From contig JAISGE010000126.1 in the NCBI GenBank assembly GCA_031263265.1, positions 1-12,078 on the forward strand: a stretch of 12,078 bases of DNA. Direction: 5' to 3'. Made by a program: the position numbers and the translations under genes. Source of the DNA: Treponema sp. GTDB lineage: Bacteria > Spirochaetota > Spirochaetia > Treponematales > Breznakiellaceae. Below are positions 5,813-12,078 of the stretch, in pieces. How positions within the stretch are numbered: position 1 is the first letter of the stretch; every line of letters begins with the position of its first letter. Below the pieces are notes generated by a model. The model ran no database searches and was not told the DNA's origin. It worked only from the letters and a program-made list of their open reading frames with translations.

Positions 5813-5841
5813 ATCTTACTGCACCCGGAATTTCACCGCAA
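5813..5841 (-). promoter_or_regulatory. Candidate clc-polB promoter
   Basis: On the minus strand TTGCGG (5841-5836) and TAAGAT (5818-5813) are 17 bases apart. Transcription would begin about 5806, at or next to the CLC ATG, consistent with the missing ribosome site. The -35 box lies inside one copy of an 11-base direct repeat (5835-5845 and 5849-5859), a possible operator. Confidence 0.45.
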
Positions 5842-5859
5842 GTAAAGTACCGCAAGCAA
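5835..5859. repeat. Tandem 11-base direct repeat at the divergent promoter region
   Basis: ACCGCAAGTAA (5835-5845) and ACCGCAAGCAA (5849-5859) differ at one base and are spaced 14 bases start to start. The first copy covers the -35 box proposed for the CLC promoter. Paired direct repeats in such a place can be activator or repressor sites, but no regulator is encoded nearby, and one pair alone is weak evidence. Confidence 0.45.
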
Positions 5860-5885
5860 GCCCAGGGTTTTTCCCTCGTCCGCGC

Positions 5886-5914
5886 TTAACAGGGACCTCC
5901 ATTTCTTGTATACT
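5886..5914 (+). promoter_or_regulatory. Promoter of the oxidoreductase operon
   Basis: TTAACA (5886-5891) and TATACT (5909-5914) are separated by 17 bases, a good sigma70-type promoter. The predicted start is near 5921, leaving a leader of about 33 bases with a strong AAGGAGG ribosome site (5943-5949) before the ATG at 5954. A short palindrome GTAC-CTA-GTAC (5918-5928) covers the likely start point and might be an operator. Confidence 0.65.
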
Positions 5915-5953
5915 CTTGTACCTAGTACCAGTATCTTTGATCAAGGAGGGTTT

Positions 5954-6205
5954 ATGGCTAGAAAAGGAACGATTGTCATTGACCGGGAATTATGCAAGGG
6001 CTGTTTGCTTTGTGTCCACTTTTGTCCCCTGCACGTATTGGAAGCAGACACCCAGCCGAACACAACGGGAAGCTATCCTTCAAAAGTGGTGCATAGAGAA
6101 GCCTGTACTGGGTGCGGAAATTGTTTTGAGGTATGCCCGGATATATGTATTACGGTATATGCCCGAGAAGAAACCGAGAAGGAGCCGGCACATGTGCGAG
6201 AATAA
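5954..6205 (+). CDS. 2-oxoacid:ferredoxin oxidoreductase, ferredoxin-like delta subunit
   Basis: An 83-residue iron-sulfur protein that carries electrons from the thiamine-diphosphate site of the enzyme to ferredoxin. Two complete [4Fe-4S] motifs are visible: C14-K-G-C-L-L-C-V-H-F-C-P and C-T-G-C-G-N-C-F-E-V-C-P-D around residues 51-63. The order delta, alpha, beta, gamma is a common layout for four-subunit Kor/Vor-type enzymes of anaerobes. The ATG at 5954 is chosen because AAGGAGG lies five bases ahead; the same frame is open further upstream, but that extension overlaps the promoter. The 3' end overlaps the alpha-subunit start by 14 bases, so translation is probably coupled. Confidence 0.88.
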   Translation: MARKGTIVIDRELCKGCLLCVHFCPLHVLEADTQPNTTGSYPSKVVHREACTGCGNCFEVCPDICITVYAREETEKEPAHVRE

Positions 6206-7283
6206 TCAGGAAAAACAGTTGATGAAGGGAAATGAGGCCATTGCAGAAGCGGCTATCCGGGCAGGTTGCGGCGCCTATTTCGGATACCCCATCACCCCCC
6301 AAAATGAGATCATCGCCTATATGGCTACCCACATGCTGGAGCGGGGCAGGATTTTTATTCAAGCTGAAAGTGAAATCGCCGCGATTAACATGGTCTACGG
6401 TGCTTCTGCAGCAGGGACGCGGGCCATGACCAGTTCTTCCAGTCCAGGGATCAGCCTCAAACAGGAAGGTATATCCTATGCTGCGGGTGCGGATATCCCC
6501 TTGGTGGTGGTCAACGTGGTTCGGGGTGGACCAGGACTCGGCTCCATTGCACCCAGTCAAAGCGATTATTTCCAAGCCACCCGTGGAGGCGGTCATGGGG
6601 ATTATCATTCCCTGGTCCTTGCCCCCAAAAGTGTGCAGGAATGTGCGGATCTAACCTACGCAGCCTTTGACTTGGCGGATCAGTACCGTATGCCGGTCAT
6701 GGTGCTCCTTGACGGGGTGCTTGGCCAATTGATGGAAGGGGTGGTGCTGCCCCGGGAACGAAGGCTCTCAGAACTTCCCCCCCGAGATTGGACGGTAGGC
6801 GCTATGGCGCGCCGGGAAAGCCGGCATATCAGCTCCCTTGAGTTGGTTCCTGAGCAGTTGGAAGCCAAAACCAAGGCGCGCTTTCTTAGGTATGAAACGG
6901 TAAAGACCGCGGAAACTCGGTTTGAAGCCCTGGGTTTTGACCAAGGCCCTGTGGACCTCATGCTGGTGGCGTATGGTACCGCTGCACGGGTGTGTATGGG
7001 GGCCAAGCAGCTTGCGGCACAAGCAGGGCTTAAGATCGGGCTTTTCAGACCCATCACCCTCTGGCCCTTCCCTGCTGAGCCGCTCAAGCAGCATGTCCCC
7101 CAAGGAATCCCGGTACTTACGGTGGAGATGAGCCTGGGTCAACTGGTGGAAGACGTGCAGTTGGCGATTTTGGGTAAGGCCCCGGTGCACCTGCTGGGAC
7201 ACTGCGGTGGGCTTATTCCTACAGAAGCAGAAGTCTTTACCGAGGCTAAGCGCCTAGTTATGGAATACAGGAGGAACCTATGA
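6192..7283 (+). CDS. vorB: 2-oxoacid:ferredoxin oxidoreductase alpha subunit (VorB/KorA type)
   Basis: Alpha subunit of a CoA-dependent 2-oxoacid:ferredoxin oxidoreductase, which oxidatively decarboxylates a 2-oxoacid to an acyl-CoA and reduces ferredoxin in the cytoplasm (or runs in reverse). The 363-residue product has the family blocks M-K-G-N-E-A-I-A-E-A-A-I-R-A-G, F-G-Y-P-I-T-P-Q-N-E (residues about 30-39), T-S-S-S-S-P-G-I-S-L-K-Q-E-G, R-G-G-P-G-L-G and a C-terminal domain ending in the M-S-L-G-Q-L region. The sequence closely resembles proteins called VorB (3-methyl-2-oxobutanoate), but KorA (2-oxoglutarate) is similar and substrate cannot be decided from sequence. The start at 6192 has AAGGAG seven bases ahead; an internal ATG at 6222 (M-K-G-N-E) has no comparable site. 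The frame continues upstream to 5784, but that part covers the ferredoxin gene. Confidence 0.9.
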   Translation: MCENNQEKQLMKGNEAIAEAAIRAGCGAYFGYPITPQNEIIAYMATHMLERGRIFIQAESEIAAINMVYGASAAGTRAMTSSSSPGISLKQEGISYAAGADIPLVVVNVVRGGPGLGSIAPSQSDYFQATRGGGHGDYHSLVLAPKSVQECADLTYAAFDLADQYRMPVMVLLDGVLGQLMEGVVLPRERRLSELPPRDWTVGAMARRESRHISSLELVPEQLEAKTKARFLRYETVKTAETRFEALGFDQGPVDLMLVAYGTAARVCMGAKQLAAQAGLKIGLFRPITLWPFPAEPLKQHVPQGIPVLTVEMSLGQLVEDVQLAILGKAPVHLLGHCGGLIPTEAEVFTEAKRLVMEYRRNL

Positions 7284-8065
7284 AACAGCTTCGGGGATAC
7301 CCTAAAAGCCTGTACCCCATTCCTACCAAATACTGCGGTGGTTGTGGTCATGGGGTGATACACCGGATCATCGCCGAATTAGTTGATGAAATGGGAATTC
7401 GGGAAAAGACGATCATCACTAACCCGGTAGGTTGCGCTATTTGGGCGGATCTCTATTTTAATTTTGATTCAGTGCAGCCTGCTCATGGACGCACCCCGGC
7501 AGCATCAACCGGGATAAAGCGGGTACTCCCGGATCATCTGGTCATCTGTTACCAGGGAGATGGGGACATGGCGGCTATCGGTACCGGGGAAATGATCCAC
7601 GCGGCCAATCGGGGTGAAGCATTTACCACGATTTTTGTGAATAACGCCATTTACGGAATGACCGGCGGGCAAATGGCCCCCACTACCTTGGTAGGCCAGA
7701 AAGCAAGCACTGCTCCACAAGGCCGGGATCCTGGGGCTGCGGGTATGGGTTACCCCATCCGGGTTTCGGAGCTGCTGGCCGAGCTTGAAGGTTCCCGGTA
7801 CATTGCCCGGGGAGCGGTGAACAGTCCTGCTCATGCCCGGAAAACCAAACAGTACATCCGCAAGGCTTTTGAAGCCCAGATCCAGGGTGTGGGCTTTACC
7901 ATGGTGGAGATCCTCTCCCCCTGTCCTACCAACTGGGGTATGGATCCGGTCCAAGCAGTAAGCTGGCTGGAATCGTATATGATTCCGGTATTCCCCCTGG
8001 GGGAAATCAAAAACACCCTCAATGAGTCATCCTCAATGAGCCATAAGGAGGGCATAAATGACTGA
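7280..8065 (+). CDS. 2-oxoacid:ferredoxin oxidoreductase beta subunit (thiamine diphosphate-binding)
   Basis: The 261-residue beta subunit binds thiamine diphosphate and Mg2+ and forms the catalytic site with alpha. The cofactor motif is visible as G93-D-G-D ... N121-N-A-I-Y-G-M-T-G-G-Q. Y-C19-G-G-C22-G-H-G near the N terminus matches the family's CxxCGHG block, and G-C51-A-I supplies another conserved cysteine. H-G-R-T-P-A-A-S-T-G-I-K-R (69-81) is also typical. The start codon overlaps the alpha stop as ATGA (7280-7283), with an AGGAGG-type ribosome site just before it, and the gene overlaps the gamma gene by eight bases. Length is normal for the family. Confidence 0.92.
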   Translation: MKQLRGYPKSLYPIPTKYCGGCGHGVIHRIIAELVDEMGIREKTIITNPVGCAIWADLYFNFDSVQPAHGRTPAASTGIKRVLPDHLVICYQGDGDMAAIGTGEMIHAANRGEAFTTIFVNNAIYGMTGGQMAPTTLVGQKASTAPQGRDPGAAGMGYPIRVSELLAELEGSRYIARGAVNSPAHARKTKQYIRKAFEAQIQGVGFTMVEILSPCPTNWGMDPVQAVSWLESYMIPVFPLGEIKNTLNESSSMSHKEGIND

Positions 8066-8591
8066 AAAATCGTTCTTTGCCGGTTTTGGCGGCCAGGGTA
8101 TCATTTCCTTGAGCCAAATCTGGGTCTATTGTGCCATGCAGGAAGGGAAAAACGTTACCTGTTTTCCATTTTATGGGGCTGAAAAACGAGGGGGTATTGC
8201 CCAGGCTTCGGTGATTGTATCGGATGAGGAAATCGCCAGCCCCCTGGTAACGGTTCCTGATTCGGTTTTGGTGATGAATCCCAGCTCCCTTCCCCTGGGC
8301 GAACGTATGCTCAAACCAGGAGGACTTATGCTTATCAATGCCTCATTGGTAAAGGAAGCGCCTCAACGGGGAGACATCCGGGTGATCAGGATTGAGGCTC
8401 AGCATCAAGCGGAGCAGTTGGGGAATTCCCGGGTTGCTAACATGGTTGCCTTGGGAGCCTTGGCAAAGCTCACCGGCGCTTTAGGCTTGACGAACCTTGA
8501 ATCCATTTTGCAAACCTTTTTCCCCATAGATAAGCATCGGTTTATTCCCCTAAATGTGGATGCCATTAGGATGGGTTATGCCGCGGTTTAG
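8058..8591 (+). CDS. 2-oxoacid:ferredoxin oxidoreductase gamma subunit
   Basis: The 177-residue gamma subunit completes the enzyme; in related enzymes this domain helps to form the CoA-binding part of the complex. It opens with the family motif G9-F-G-G-Q-G-I-I and has F-Y-G-A-E-K-R-G-G around 38-46 and N-M-V-A-L-G-A-L near 142-149, all typical. Length is normal. The start lies inside the end of the beta gene, with AAGGAGG upstream. The 3' end overlaps the ATL gene on the other strand by 26 bases, with no room for a terminator between them. Confidence 0.9.
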   Translation: MTEKSFFAGFGGQGIISLSQIWVYCAMQEGKNVTCFPFYGAEKRGGIAQASVIVSDEEIASPLVTVPDSVLVMNPSSLPLGERMLKPGGLMLINASLVKEAPQRGDIRVIRIEAQHQAEQLGNSRVANMVALGALAKLTGALGLTNLESILQTFFPIDKHRFIPLNVDAIRMGYAAV

Positions 8592-8925
8592 TCTTGGTAA
8601 AAAAACCATACTTATTCATATCAACGGTTCCCTGATCCGTCACCACCACTCCTTCTGAACGCAGAATTTGGATTTGGAGTTCCCGCCCCTGCCCAGGACC
8701 AAGGGCAATACGGCCATCAGCCTTGATGATCCTATGCCAGGGTAGATTCTGGGATTCAGAGAGGGTATGCAGGATCCGCGCAACCTGCCGGGCGCCCTGG
8801 GGCAGTCCTGCAGCAGCGGCAATATCCCGGTAACTTGAAACCATACCAGCAGGTACTGCTTGTATGGTTGCTATGATTCTGAGGGTCTCAGGGGTATAGG
8901 TTTTAGTTGTATTAGGTTTGGACAT
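8566..8925 (-). CDS. atl: Alkyltransferase-like (ATL) DNA repair protein
   Basis: A 119-residue protein consisting of the DNA-binding domain of O6-alkylguanine DNA alkyltransferase. The active-site P-C-H-R is replaced by P62-W-H-R, the hallmark of ATL proteins, which cannot remove the alkyl group but bind O6-alkylguanine and pass the lesion to nucleotide excision repair. Tyr32 (V-S-S-Y-R-D-I-A) and Arg46 (G-A-R-Q-V-A-R) occupy the positions that in this fold flip the base out and fill the gap. The C terminus is about 10 residues longer and more basic than the core domain needs, and that part lies in the overlap with the gamma-subunit gene. ATG at 8925; the ribosome site is weak (GAGAAA). TATACT-like boxes lie upstream without a convincing -35. 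Confidence 0.9.
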   Translation of the reverse strand: MSKPNTTKTYTPETLRIIATIQAVPAGMVSSYRDIAAAAGLPQGARQVARILHTLSESQNLPWHRIIKADGRIALGPGQGRELQIQILRSEGVVVTDQGTVDMNKYGFFTKTKPRHNPS

Positions 8926-8968
8926 TGTTTTTCTCGTAGTATACTGATTTTAGTATAGATTAAGGGAT

Positions 8969-8997
8969 TTGACAGGATAAATTTTTATTGCTATAGT
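8969..8997 (+). promoter_or_regulatory. Strong sigma70-type promoter of the M23-bactofilin operon
   Basis: A perfect TTGACA (8969-8974), 17-base spacer and TATAGT (8992-8997) predict a start near 9004 and a leader of about 65 bases. No competing promoter is seen between the following four genes, so it probably serves them all. It lies in the 143-base divergent space between atl and the M23 gene. Confidence 0.8.
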
Positions 8998-9004
8998 ATG
9001 AGAA

Positions 9005-9048
9005 CCGTCTGCATCAGACTCTAATTTGTTGTAGGCAGTACAGTTTTT
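9005..9048 (+). promoter_or_regulatory. Leader hairpins, possible weak attenuator
   Basis: The leader contains GTCTG-CAT-CAGAC (9007-9019) and then TTGTA-GGCAG-TACAG (9029-9043) followed directly by seven T (9044-9050). The second hairpin has the order of an intrinsic terminator, but its stem is short and GC-poor, so any attenuation would be mild. This is a visual reading without folding energies. Confidence 0.25.
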
Positions 9049-9068
9049 TTGATTGCAAGGGGTCTAGG

Positions 9069-10106
9069 ATGGCTTCGATCCATGAATATAAACGGTTTGA
9101 AAATAGTATAGTCCAAAAAGTTAAGAACCTAATACTGTTTATAGCCAAGGGGATACTAAGATGCATTACGGTATTATTTCAAGTTTTCACACGGCGTTAT
9201 ACGATTGTCTTGGTACCACATTCTGCGCAGAAGGTTTACAACCTCCATTTCACGTTCGCTTCCTTTTTTTGTAGTATTCTGGTGCTGGCAGGTGGTGTAG
9301 CAGGGGTATTTTTCTGGTATGGCACCTCCTATAACACTACCAAAGGGAGCTTTACGAGCAAAGACAATCGCTTACAGGATACCCAGGCAAGCCTGGATCA
9401 GCTCCGGGATGAAACGGCCCTCTTACTACGGGAGGCCAAGGGATTTGAAACCGCTCTTTCCGGTACCTTATCTTCGTTAGGTTCGGATATCGCGGGGAGA
9501 AACAACCCTACTCCTGGAGGCGGAGACTTATCTTCATTTTTTGATATAACCGAAACCCCTGATGGCATTCTCCATGAAGTGTATGATGTCAGACAGCTTA
9601 CCGGATACCTTTCTTCTGCAGTAGAACCGGTTAAGGAGATCGGTACCCTCTTGAATTCCCAGAGCGCTCTGTTCACGGAAATTCCCAGTATTTGGCCCAT
9701 CAAGGGAGGGCTAGGTCACATTTCCATGTTTTTCGGCCAGAATGAAAACCCCTTTACCGGCCAGTATTACATCCATAAGGGCATCGATCTTTCCACTTAC
9801 CGTCAGGGAGACCCCATCGTAGCTACTGCTGACGGACAGGTGGTTACCGTAGACTATGAACACAGCGGTTTTGGAAACAACGTGATTATCAAACATAAAC
9901 ATGGTTTTTATACTCGGTATGCCCATTTGCTTACGATTCGGGTCAAAACAGGTCAGCGGGTTCAGCAAGGCGAAGTAATCGGGTATATCGGCAATACCGG
10001 TCTTTCCACAGGGCCGCATCTGCATTATGAAGTACATATTGGCTCTGATGTAGTAGATCCGTATAAATACATCAATATTCGTTCTAATCTCTCCCGCTCC
10101 CATTAG
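9069..10106 (+). CDS. Membrane-anchored M23-family murein endopeptidase
   Basis: A 345-residue zinc peptidase expected to cut peptide cross-links of peptidoglycan from the periplasmic side. The N-terminal 60 residues are basic and partly hydrophobic, followed by a transmembrane segment at about 61-83, a heptad-like, probably coiled-coil stretch at 97-130, and a linker. The LytM/M23 domain spans about 210-332. Zinc and catalytic residues are all present: H236-K-G-I-D240, Y-A-H286 and H317-L-H319-Y. The start at 9069 has AAGGGG about seven bases ahead. The bactofilin gene follows by 11 bases; this pairing is widespread and in several bacteria the bactofilin positions or controls the peptidase to shape the cell, which fits a helical spirochaete. 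The direct link here is inferred from position. Confidence 0.92.
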   Translation: MASIHEYKRFENSIVQKVKNLILFIAKGILRCITVLFQVFTRRYTIVLVPHSAQKVYNLHFTFASFFCSILVLAGGVAGVFFWYGTSYNTTKGSFTSKDNRLQDTQASLDQLRDETALLLREAKGFETALSGTLSSLGSDIAGRNNPTPGGGDLSSFFDITETPDGILHEVYDVRQLTGYLSSAVEPVKEIGTLLNSQSALFTEIPSIWPIKGGLGHISMFFGQNENPFTGQYYIHKGIDLSTYRQGDPIVATADGQVVTVDYEHSGFGNNVIIKHKHGFYTRYAHLLTIRVKTGQRVQQGEVIGYIGNTGLSTGPHLHYEVHIGSDVVDPYKYINIRSNLSRSH

Positions 10107-10117
10107 GCGGAGGTACT

Positions 10118-10555
10118 ATGGCCGCTCATAAACGGGCAGATCTTTTACTCAATACCATTATTGGGCCTGGTACCAAGGTCAATGGTTCCATTGAATCTGC
10201 AGGATTTACCCGTATAGACGGCAGTGTTCAGGGGGATGTCCACGCCCAAGGCCGTGTGGTAATCGGTGAAAAGGCCCGGTTAAAGAGTAATATCAGCGGC
10301 ACTTCCATAACGGTTGGCGGGGTAATATACGGAAACGTTACCGCGAGCGAACGCTTAGTGATCCTGGCCACAGGGCTTATCTTGGGAGATATTATCACCC
10401 GCCGGATCCAGGCGGATGAAGGCTGCCTTATCCACGGGAAGGTGCTGGTGTGTCATGATGACGAACAATGGGAGCAAGCTCTGTCAAAACAGCAGGACGG
10501 TCAAAGGCTCGTGTATTCAGGAGGAGTCGTAGAGCCTCTAAGCAGTCATGGCTAA
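10118..10555 (+). CDS. Bactofilin (cytoskeletal beta-helix polymer)
   Basis: A 145-residue bactofilin, a protein that polymerises without nucleotide at the inner face of the membrane. The core (residues about 15-110) shows the repeating G-x-V/I-x-G pattern of the right-handed beta helix: G-T-K-V-N-G-S-I-E, I-D-G-S-V-Q-G-D-V, V-I-G-E-K-A-R, V-G-G-V-I-Y-G-N-V, L-I-L-G-D-I-I, C-L-I-H-G-K-V. A short N-terminal stretch (M-A-A-H-K-R-A-D-L-L-L) could touch the membrane, and the C-terminal 35 residues are polar and probably disordered. A GGAGG site precedes the ATG. The gene overlaps yaaR by eight bases, indicating coupled translation. Length is typical. Confidence 0.92.
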   Translation: MAAHKRADLLLNTIIGPGTKVNGSIESAGFTRIDGSVQGDVHAQGRVVIGEKARLKSNISGTSITVGGVIYGNVTASERLVILATGLILGDIITRRIQADEGCLIHGKVLVCHDDEQWEQALSKQQDGQRLVYSGGVVEPLSSHG

Positions 10556-11051
10556 AATAGAATTCCCGGAATCTACGTTCTTTAACCCTTCGGTATATAC
10601 CGGTATCAAAGCTGAAACCAAAAAAAAGCAGGACATCCGTAAAGGGCAAAAGACCCTCTTTTCCGGTATTTTGGAACATATAAACCGGAATGGTGAAACA
10701 GAGGCCGTGGAGGAGGACGTACCCTTTTCCGAAGAAATGGTAAGCACCTTGCTGGATACGGTCCATAGTGCAGGGGATGACTTAAAAAACCGGCCTTTAC
10801 CTGAAGAAATTATCCGGTATAAAACAGCGGTGCGGAATTTTCTGCATTATGTGGTGAAATATGGGTACACTGCTGAAAAACAGGTGAGCGGCACGAATCT
10901 CTTGAAACGTAAAAACTTCACTATTGTTCAGGTGGTGGATCGCAAGCTGGAACAACTGGCCGCAGGCATATTGGCGGGTCAAACCGTGCAACTGGAAATC
11001 CTCGCCCGCCTTGAAGAGATTACCGGCTTGCTGGTAGATTTAATGCAGTAA
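10548..11051 (+). CDS. yaaR: YaaR-family (DUF327) protein
   Basis: A 167-residue, mainly helical cytoplasmic protein resembling the YaaR/DUF327 family. Recognisable regions are F-S-G-I-L-E-H, the central L-L-D-T-V-H-S-A-G-D-D-L-K, Y-K-T-A-V-R-N-F-L-H-Y-V-V-K-Y-G-Y, and K-N-F-T-I-V-Q-V-V-D-R-K-L-E-Q-L. Biochemical function is unknown to me. In Bacillus the family member lies a few genes from yaaT (ricT); here the PSP1/RicT-type gene follows after 30 bases, so the linkage persists in a different phylum. The start overlaps the bactofilin end with a GGAGGAG stretch about 25 bases ahead, so re-initiation by the terminating ribosome is likely. Confidence 0.8.
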   Translation: MAKIEFPESTFFNPSVYTGIKAETKKKQDIRKGQKTLFSGILEHINRNGETEAVEEDVPFSEEMVSTLLDTVHSAGDDLKNRPLPEEIIRYKTAVRNFLHYVVKYGYTAEKQVSGTNLLKRKNFTIVQVVDRKLEQLAAGILAGQTVQLEILARLEEITGLLVDLMQ

Positions 11052-11081
11052 ATCCAAAAGGTAACGCATAAGGAAGGGTGT

Positions 11082-12044
11082 ATGAGAGAGTTAGATGGCT
11101 ACGGCAATGAGGACTTGGAAGAAGATATTGCTGCCCTGGAAGATAAGCCTGCGGAAAAGGGGCTGGACAGTACCGTAGTAATCGTTGAATCCGGGGATCA
11201 GGTGCTTAGCCCAGACACTCCCGTGTATCGGCTCAGGCTCTTGTATTCCCACGAAACCTTTTTGGCTGCTTATTCCGGGGAACCTCTCAGTCCTCAATGT
11301 ATGGTCCTGGTTCCTACCCGGTATGGCCGGGATTTGGCCCAGATCATCGGTCCTGTACCGCGGAAAGACGGAGACCGCTTGTTTTCAGAAATCGCCCGAA
11401 TAGAACGGCCTGCCCTCCCCGAAGAAGTGGAAAAGTACGACGCCAATAAAATCCGGGAGCAAGAAGCCTTCACCATCTGTAAACAGAAGATCGAAGTTCA
11501 TCAGTTGGAAATGAAGCTTGTCTCGGTACATTACCTCTTGGAAGAGCCTAAAATCTTGTTTTTCTTTACCTCTGAAAACCGGGTGGATTTCCGGGAACTG
11601 GTCAAGGATCTGGTGAGTATCTTCAAAACCCGCATAGAATTACGGCAGATTGGGGTCCGGGACGAATCCCGGGAAATAGGGGGTTTGGGGGTTTGTGGCC
11701 GGGGCTTTTGTTGCCACATGGTTTCGGATAAGTTAAAACCGGTATCCATAAAAATGGCCAAAGATCAAAGTCTATCCCTCAATTCTATGAAGATCTCTGG
11801 CCCCTGTGGGCGGCTTCTCTGTTGTCTGGCGTACGAGCACTGTTTCTACAGTGAACAGCGCCGGCTCCTTCCCCTGGAAGGCAGTAAGGTGTATCATGAT
11901 GGAACCCTGTGGAAGGTACTTGAGGTCAATATGATCTTGGGCAAGGTAAAACTCACTGTAGAAGACGGCAGACAGATTCAAGCCCTTGCCTCCTCTTTTG
12001 AAAAAACAGACAACCGCTGGATCATCAAAACAAAGTCCAAATGA
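11082..12044 (+). CDS. ricT: PSP1-domain protein, RicT/YaaT type
   Basis: A 320-residue soluble protein with a PSP1 C-terminal domain. The core is clear: F-T-S-E-N-R-V-D-F-R-E-L-V-K-D-L (162-177), R-I-E-L-R-Q-I-G-V-R-D-E, C205-G-R-G-F-C-C211, P-V-S-I-K-M-A-K-D-Q-S-L-S-L-N, K-I-S-G-P-C242-G-R-L-L-C-C248-L-A-Y-E. In Bacillus RicT the cysteines of these blocks take part in iron-sulfur binding in the RicAFT complex, which affects RNA maturation through RNase Y. Whether RicA and RicF partners exist here cannot be seen. The N-terminal 40 residues are acidic and of low complexity, an extension compared with the Bacillus protein (about 275 residues). AAGGAAGG precedes the ATG by five bases. It is the last gene visible in the operon; only 34 bases follow, without a terminator. 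Confidence 0.85.
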   Translation: MRELDGYGNEDLEEDIAALEDKPAEKGLDSTVVIVESGDQVLSPDTPVYRLRLLYSHETFLAAYSGEPLSPQCMVLVPTRYGRDLAQIIGPVPRKDGDRLFSEIARIERPALPEEVEKYDANKIREQEAFTICKQKIEVHQLEMKLVSVHYLLEEPKILFFFTSENRVDFRELVKDLVSIFKTRIELRQIGVRDESREIGGLGVCGRGFCCHMVSDKLKPVSIKMAKDQSLSLNSMKISGPCGRLLCCLAYEHCFYSEQRRLLPLEGSKVYHDGTLWKVLEVNMILGKVKLTVEDGRQIQALASSFEKTDNRWIIKTKSK

Positions 12045-12078
12045 TTTTTCTTGTCCATTCTTAGTCGTTTGTATCAGG

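Noticed and set aside
5906..5953. Upstream start for the ferredoxin-like subunit
   Set aside because: It would place the first codon inside the -10 region; the ATG at 5954 follows a near-perfect ribosome site.
5784..6191. Long N-terminal extension of the VorB frame
   Set aside because: It runs through the promoter and the ferredoxin-like gene in another frame; the start with a ribosome site is at 6192.
6150..6608. Minus-strand 152-codon frame opposite the alpha subunit
   Set aside because: Antisense to a clearly conserved gene and without ribosome site or family motif.
1..12078. CRISPR arrays, tRNA or rRNA genes, riboswitches
   Set aside because: No regularly spaced repeats, cloverleaf ends or rRNA-like segments were seen by eye in either strand.

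Overview
The window looks like chromosomal DNA of a spirochaete, most likely a Treponema of the free-living or gut type. This is inferred from gene content: a bactofilin next to an M23 peptidase, a YaaR-family gene next to a PSP1/RicT-type gene, and a four-subunit VorB-type 2-oxoacid:ferredoxin oxidoreductase typical of anaerobes. Base composition is close to balanced in the core genes, except for one very AT-rich gene. No ribosomal RNA or other decisive taxonomic marker is present, so genus is an inference.

Left part (1-2060), an accessory island. Remnants of transposable elements are nested. The 3' end of an IS200/IS605-type Y1 transposase runs off the left edge. It abuts a truncated IS1-family copy on the minus strand (insA only, cut at the point where IS1 elements frameshift into insB). 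That copy sits inside the 3' half of a second, oppositely oriented IS1-family copy, whose insB carries a one-base insertion in the codon of the presumed catalytic glutamate. To the right lies what I read as a small integron-cassette remnant without an integrase: the 3' tail of a lost gene, a long structured attC-like site, a very AT-rich gene for a predicted exported protein, and the first bases of a second attC-like site, which breaks off before the neighbouring polB gene.

Middle (2061-8925), ordinary genes. On the minus strand a CLC-type chloride channel/transporter gene is followed 11 bases later by polB (DNA polymerase II, complete exonuclease and polymerase motifs, C-terminal clamp-binding motif). 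The CLC protein lacks both the gating glutamate and the central tyrosine of the classical bacterial exchanger. Divergently on the plus strand, a tightly overlapping four-gene operon encodes the ferredoxin-like, alpha, beta and gamma subunits of a 2-oxoacid:ferredoxin oxidoreductase. Its last gene overlaps tail to tail with an alkyltransferase-like (ATL) DNA repair gene on the minus strand.

Right part (8926-12078). A strong sigma70-type promoter (TTGACA, 17 bases, TATAGT) drives a compact operon: membrane-anchored M23 endopeptidase, bactofilin, YaaR/DUF327 protein and PSP1-domain (RicT/YaaT-type) protein. The first two probably act together on cell-wall shape; the last two are neighbours in other phyla as well and have less certain roles. 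The last 34 bases hold nothing recognisable.
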